From: Nocardioides sp. W7
Lineage (GTDB): Bacteria; Actinomycetota; Actinomycetes; Propionibacteriales; Nocardioidaceae
Reading direction: 5' to 3'
Assembly (NCBI RefSeq): GCF_022919075.1
Contig: NZ_CP095078.1
Coordinates: forward strand, 1,984,001 to 2,048,000
DNA: 64,000 nt
Position numbers and translations under genes: made by a program. Shown piece by piece: positions 61,202-64,000 of this stretch. The notes below the pieces were generated by a model. That model searched no databases, was not told the DNA's origin, and saw only the letters and a program-made list of their open reading frames with translations. Numbering within the stretch: position 1 is the stretch's first letter; each line of letters starts with the position of its first letter.

Positions 61202-62287
61202 ATGGCAAAGGCTCCCGCGGTAGAGGTCGAGGCGGGTGGCCGCGCCGTCCGCATCTCCAGCCCGGACCGGGTGATCTACGAGGCGACCGACCAGACGCCC
61301 GAGGTGACCAAGCTGATGGTCGCCGAGTACTTCGCGAGCGTCGACGACGGCCTGATGCGCGCGCTGCGCGAGCGGCCCACCGCGCTGGAACGGTGGACGT
61401 CCGGCGTGCGGCCCGGGATGAAGCTGGCCACCGGCCCGCAGGACAAGGACGCCGACGCGTTCTACCAGAAGCGGGTGCCCAAGGGCGCGCCCGACTTCCT
61501 GGAGACCGTCGAGATCACCTTCCCCTCGGGGCGCACCGCGGAGGAGATCTGCCCGACCGAGATCGCCGTCCCCGTCTGGTGCGCCCACATGGGCACGCTG
61601 ACCTTCCACCCCTGGCCGGTACGCCGCGCCGACGTGGACCGGCCCGACGAGCTGCGCCTCGACCTCGACCCGCAGCCCGGCACGACGTTCGCCGACTCCG
61701 TCCGCGTCGCCGGCGTGGCCAAGGAGCTCCTCGAGGAGCTCGGCCTGGTCGGCTACCCGAAGACCTCCGGCAACCGCGGCGTGCACGTCTTCGTCCGGAT
61801 CGAGCCGCGGTGGGAGTTCGTCGACGTGCGGCACGCGGCGATCGCCTTCGGCCGCGCGCTCGCCGCCCGCGACGACCAGGTGACCGTCGAGTGGTGGAAG
61901 GAGGAGCGCGGCGAGCGGATCTTCGTCGACTTCAACCAGAACAACCGCGACCGCACCATGGCGTCGGCGTACTCCCTGCGCCCGCTGCCCGGTGCGCCCG
62001 TCTCCACCCCGCTGAGCTGGGCCGAGCTCGCCGAGACGAAGGACCCGAAGGAGCTCAACCTGTTCACGGTCCCCGAGCGGCTCGCCGACACCGGCGACGC
62101 GTGGGCCGGCATCGACGAGGTGGCGTACTCCCTCCAGCCGCTGCTGGACCTGTGGGAGGAGCAGGGTGCCGTCGAGCTCAACTTCCCGCCGGACTACCCG
62201 AAGATGCCGGGCGAGCCGCCGCGCGTGCAGCCCAGCAAGAAGGTCGCCTCGCACTGGGACGAGGACGGCAACCGGGTCGAGCCGTGA
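61202..62287 (+). CDS. LigD-type NHEJ polymerase domain protein, stand-alone
   Basis: A 361-residue archaeo-eukaryotic primase-type polymerase, equivalent to the polymerase domain of LigD. The catalytic pair is LRLDLDPQPG (Asp154, Asp156) and the third acidic site is in RIFVDFNQNNRDRTMASAYSLRP. The HxFVR-type SGNRGVHVFVRIE is also typical. It would fill gaps during double-strand break joining, working with Ku and a ligase. Ligase and nuclease domains are absent, so this is a split NHEJ form; an ATP-dependent ligase is encoded about 1.1 kb away. The ATG at 61202 follows TAGCGT by six bases. Confidence 0.9.
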   Translation: MAKAPAVEVEAGGRAVRISSPDRVIYEATDQTPEVTKLMVAEYFASVDDGLMRALRERPTALERWTSGVRPGMKLATGPQDKDADAFYQKRVPKGAPDFLETVEITFPSGRTAEEICPTEIAVPVWCAHMGTLTFHPWPVRRADVDRPDELRLDLDPQPGTTFADSVRVAGVAKELLEELGLVGYPKTSGNRGVHVFVRIEPRWEFVDVRHAAIAFGRALAARDDQVTVEWWKEERGERIFVDFNQNNRDRTMASAYSLRPLPGAPVSTPLSWAELAETKDPKELNLFTVPERLADTGDAWAGIDEVAYSLQPLLDLWEEQGAVELNFPPDYPKMPGEPPRVQPSKKVASHWDEDGNRVEP

Positions 62288-62308
62288 GCCGCTGGGTACT
62301 AGCCCGTC

Positions 62309-62542
62309 ATGGCTGTCTACGACTCTGACCTGCAGGCTGCGGTGGACGCGACGTCGATCGCGAAGGACACCGGCGAGGCCGACGACCTGATCGGCTACCT
62401 GCGCGACCAGCTCGCCGAGCGCGAGATCGAGACCTCCGACGAGGAGTGGCTCCGGCGCACGGTCGCCGCCATCGAGGCGGACCCGAACTACATGATCGAG
62501 GACGAGCCGAGCGACTACGTCTCGCCGAAGCGCCAGGTCTGA
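62309..62542 (+). CDS. Small acidic protein of unknown function
   Basis: A 77-residue acidic protein, largely helical (LQAAVDATSIAKDTGEADDLIGYLRDQ, then EEWLRRTVAAIEADPNYMIEDEP) with a basic end SPKRQV. No membrane segment or signal is seen. It follows the LigD-type gene by 21 bases and could be co-transcribed, or be leaderless from TACTAG (62297-62302). I do not recognise the family. Confidence 0.65.
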   Translation: MAVYDSDLQAAVDATSIAKDTGEADDLIGYLRDQLAEREIETSDEEWLRRTVAAIEADPNYMIEDEPSDYVSPKRQV

Positions 62543-62840
62543 CCGGGCCCGCGAACCGCCGCAGAAATGCAGAAGGCCCGCCTGGCACTGCTCTGGACAG
62601 CGCCGGGCGGGCTCCTACTGGTGAGCGTCCGTGGCTCCGAAGAACCTGGAACTCCCCCCGGAATTCCGTGGACGCTCAACCCTTGCGGGTCCGGTACGCC
62701 AGCGCTCCCCCCGAAGCTCCGGCCGTCCGGCGTCGTCAGCTCGTACTAGTTCGTGTCCAGGCCTTGCTGACGCTAGAACGGTAAGCGGCGGTACTCCACG
62801 AAAGATCCACACGAGACCCATCGTTCGGTAACAAAGCGGC
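62543..62840. other. Structured 0.3-kb intergenic region between convergent genes
   Basis: No protein gene is apparent. Three stems are visible: GCCCGCCTGGC (62576-62586) with 62602-62612 (one G-T pair, 15-base loop); GAGCGTCC (62623-62630) with GGACGCTC (62670-62677), enclosing a smaller GGAACTCC/GGAATTCC stem; and CGTCAGC (62734-62740) with GCTGACG (62766-62772). The first follows the stop of the small gene by about 34 bases and could be its terminator. The whole could be a small RNA or a double terminator. Confidence 0.45.
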
Positions 62841-63377
62841 TCAGGCGCCGGTGACGCCCTCGCCGCCGCCGGCCTGCTCGTCGAAGTTCTCGTGCTCGAG
62901 CAGGTGGAGCACCGGTACGCCGATCTTGCGGCGGGCCTGGGAGGTCCAGTCCAGGTGGAAGAACTCGGCGACGACGTGCGGGCGGGTGAGGATGATCGCC
63001 TCGCGGCCGTCGACCTCCTTGACCTTCTCGGCGAGCGCTCCGATCGGAGGCCCCGAGACGACCTGGCCGGTCGCGTCCGCACCGGCGCCGGCCAGGGCGT
63101 CGAGAGTCGCCCGCAGCTCGGTGGAGGAGCGGTCCTCGCACTCCTTGCGCAGCGCCTCGATCTCGGAGTCGGACATCGCCAGCACGGGGGAGGCCATCAT
63201 CTCGCCGGCCGAGAGCGAGCCCATGGCCGCCTCGATCCGGGCCGCGGCGTCCTCCAGGGGCAGCAGCACGTGGTAGGTCACCGGCTCCTCGAGTCCCTCG
63301 TGCAGGGACCGGACCTGAGCAGCGTCGGCCGGGGTGAGTGCCTGCTCGATGAGCAGCACCACGTCGTAGTCGTTCAT
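62841..63377 (-). CDS. Conserved actinobacterial protein of unknown function
   Basis: A 178-residue soluble protein. The N-terminal alpha/beta part starts MNDYDVVLLIEQALTPADAA and contains PVTYHVLLPLED, then a helical middle (EIEALRKECEDRSSTELRATLDAL), then a second strand-helix part with EAIILTRPHVVAEFFHLDWTSQARRKIGVPVLHLLEHE. The pattern resembles universal stress-like proteins, but the ATP-binding motif is not evident. A TAGGAT hexamer (63390-63385) seven bases before the ATG overlaps the stop codon of the upstream ligase gene, so it likely has its own leaderless transcript. Confidence 0.75.
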   Translation of the reverse strand: MNDYDVVLLIEQALTPADAAQVRSLHEGLEEPVTYHVLLPLEDAAARIEAAMGSLSAGEMMASPVLAMSDSEIEALRKECEDRSSTELRATLDALAGAGADATGQVVSGPPIGALAEKVKEVDGREAIILTRPHVVAEFFHLDWTSQARRKIGVPVLHLLEHENFDEQAGGGEGVTGA

Positions 63378-63387
63378 GTCTCGGATC

Positions 63388-64000
63388 CTAGTCCTCGGCG
63401 CCGCCGCCGAGGACCTCGGAAAGGTCGTAGCCGACCGGCTCCTCGAGCTGTCCGTAGCCGCACGACTCCGGGTCGCGGTCGGGCCGCCACCGCTTGAAGT
63501 GGGCGGTGTGCCGGAACCGGCGACCCTCCATGTGGTCGTACTTCACCTCCAGCACCCGCTCGGGTCGCAGCGGCGTGAACGAGAGGTCCTTGCCCTGGCT
63601 CCAGCGGCTCTGGGTGCCGGGGACCCGAGCGGGGTTCGCCGTCAGGAACTCCGCCCAGTGGCCCCACGGATGCTCGTCGATCGGGCAGACCAGCGGCTGC
63701 AGCTCGTCGTACAGCTCCGCGCGTCGCTTCTCGGTGAAGCTCGCGCTGACGCCGACGTGCTGCAGGCCCTCGTCGGTCTGCAGGCCGAGCAGCAGGCTGC
63801 CGATCAACGGCCGCTCCGGGGTGCTGGTCTTGTGCTCGCGGTAGCCGGCCAGCACCACGTCCGCGGTGCGCTCGTGCTTGATCTTCAGCATCGTCCGCCC
63901 GTTGGGGGAGTACGGCGCCCCCAGCGGCTTGGCGACCACGCCGTCGAGTCCCGCGCCCTCGAACCGGTCGAACCAGCCCTCTGCGACAGCCGGGTCGGTG
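63388..64000 (-). CDS. ATP-dependent DNA ligase, 5' part cut by window edge
   Basis: The C-terminal 203 residues of an ATP-dependent DNA ligase. The nucleotidyltransferase segment GLDGVVAKPLGAPYSPNGRTML, with motif V lysines in LKIKHERTADVVLAGYREH, and an OB-fold end (PERVLEVKYDHMEGRRFRHTAHFKRWRPDRDPESCGY) identify it as a LigC or LigD-ligase-like protein. It probably seals ends filled by the nearby LigD-type polymerase. The N-terminus with the adenylated lysine lies outside the window. The stop codon is TAG at 63388-63390. Confidence 0.9.
   Translation of the reverse strand, partial: TDPAVAEGWFDRFEGAGLDGVVAKPLGAPYSPNGRTMLKIKHERTADVVLAGYREHKTSTPERPLIGSLLLGLQTDEGLQHVGVSASFTEKRRAELYDELQPLVCPIDEHPWGHWAEFLTANPARVPGTQSRWSQGKDLSFTPLRPERVLEVKYDHMEGRRFRHTAHFKRWRPDRDPESCGYGQLEEPVGYDLSEVLGGGAED

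Overview
The window is very GC-rich, uses GTG starts freely, is packed with ATGA/TGATG gene overlaps, and carries actinobacterial families (DUF3000 next to RNase D, the coproporphyrin-dependent haem genes hemY/hemQ, DUF222-HNH, WS/DGAT, a SigE-type sigma factor). This fits a chromosome segment of a Nocardioides-like member of the Propionibacteriales. The genus is inferred from gene content and from the recurring TCGACAGGCTCGACCAC-type repeat; it is not proven. I found no tRNA, rRNA, CRISPR array, prophage or transposase gene.

Layout. 1-8.7 kb: mixed housekeeping genes (truncated sigma factor, DUF2975 + HTH pair, WS/DGAT acyltransferase, FUSC-type membrane protein, DinB-type polymerase, YbdK-type ligase, ThrE-type exporter, DUF402). 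8.7-13 kb: an SDR and a Baeyer-Villiger-type monooxygenase diverge from a TetR regulator over a clear operator, followed by ornithine aminotransferase. 13-19 kb: a secreted Asp-box protein, a two-component system, and a KstD-like flavoprotein with a KstR-type operator. 19-24.4 kb: HrpA helicase, a conserved unknown and a PemK/MazF-like protein. 24.4-28.9 kb: solute-binding lipoprotein, RNase D, DUF3000, hemE. 28.9-36.5 kb: a DUF4349 lipoprotein, a LysR regulator and a divergent sulfone/sulfonate desulfurisation cluster. 36.5-38.3 kb: a DUF222-HNH gene inside a long inverted repeat. 38.3-43 kb: hemY, an MFS exporter, an AraC regulator, hemQ. 43-44.5 kb: two paralogous lipoproteins. 44.5-56.9 kb: a surface-polysaccharide cluster (three glycosyltransferases, three methyltransferases, two large membrane proteins, an epimerase, a nucleotide-sugar dehydrogenase). 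56.9-60.7 kb: a deacetylase-flavoprotein fusion diverging from a LuxR regulator. 60.7-64 kb: MsrB and a DNA end-joining pair (stand-alone LigD-type polymerase, ATP-dependent ligase).

How the parts work together. hemE, hemY and hemQ lie on one strand in pathway order, but they are separated by the sulphur cluster, the DUF222 element and the MFS/AraC pair, so a haem locus appears to have been opened by insertions. In the sulphur cluster, SfnG, an SfnB/DszC-like flavoprotein and SsuD would release sulphite from dimethyl sulfone and methanesulfonate-type compounds using reduced flavin from the two reductases encoded at its end. No sulfonate transporter is present here. At least ten genes have a TANNNT -10 hexamer 6-7 bases before the start codon, suggesting leaderless transcripts; I used this to choose several starts.

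The observations I consider most unusual are the ~120-bp inverted repeats around the DUF222-HNH gene, two in-frame copies of an interspersed repeat inside hrpA, the PIG-L/FAD-oxidoreductase fusion across a micro-repeat linker, the KstR-like site overlapping a -10 box, and the multi-hairpin elements between convergent genes at 8.6, 60.7 and 62.6 kb.
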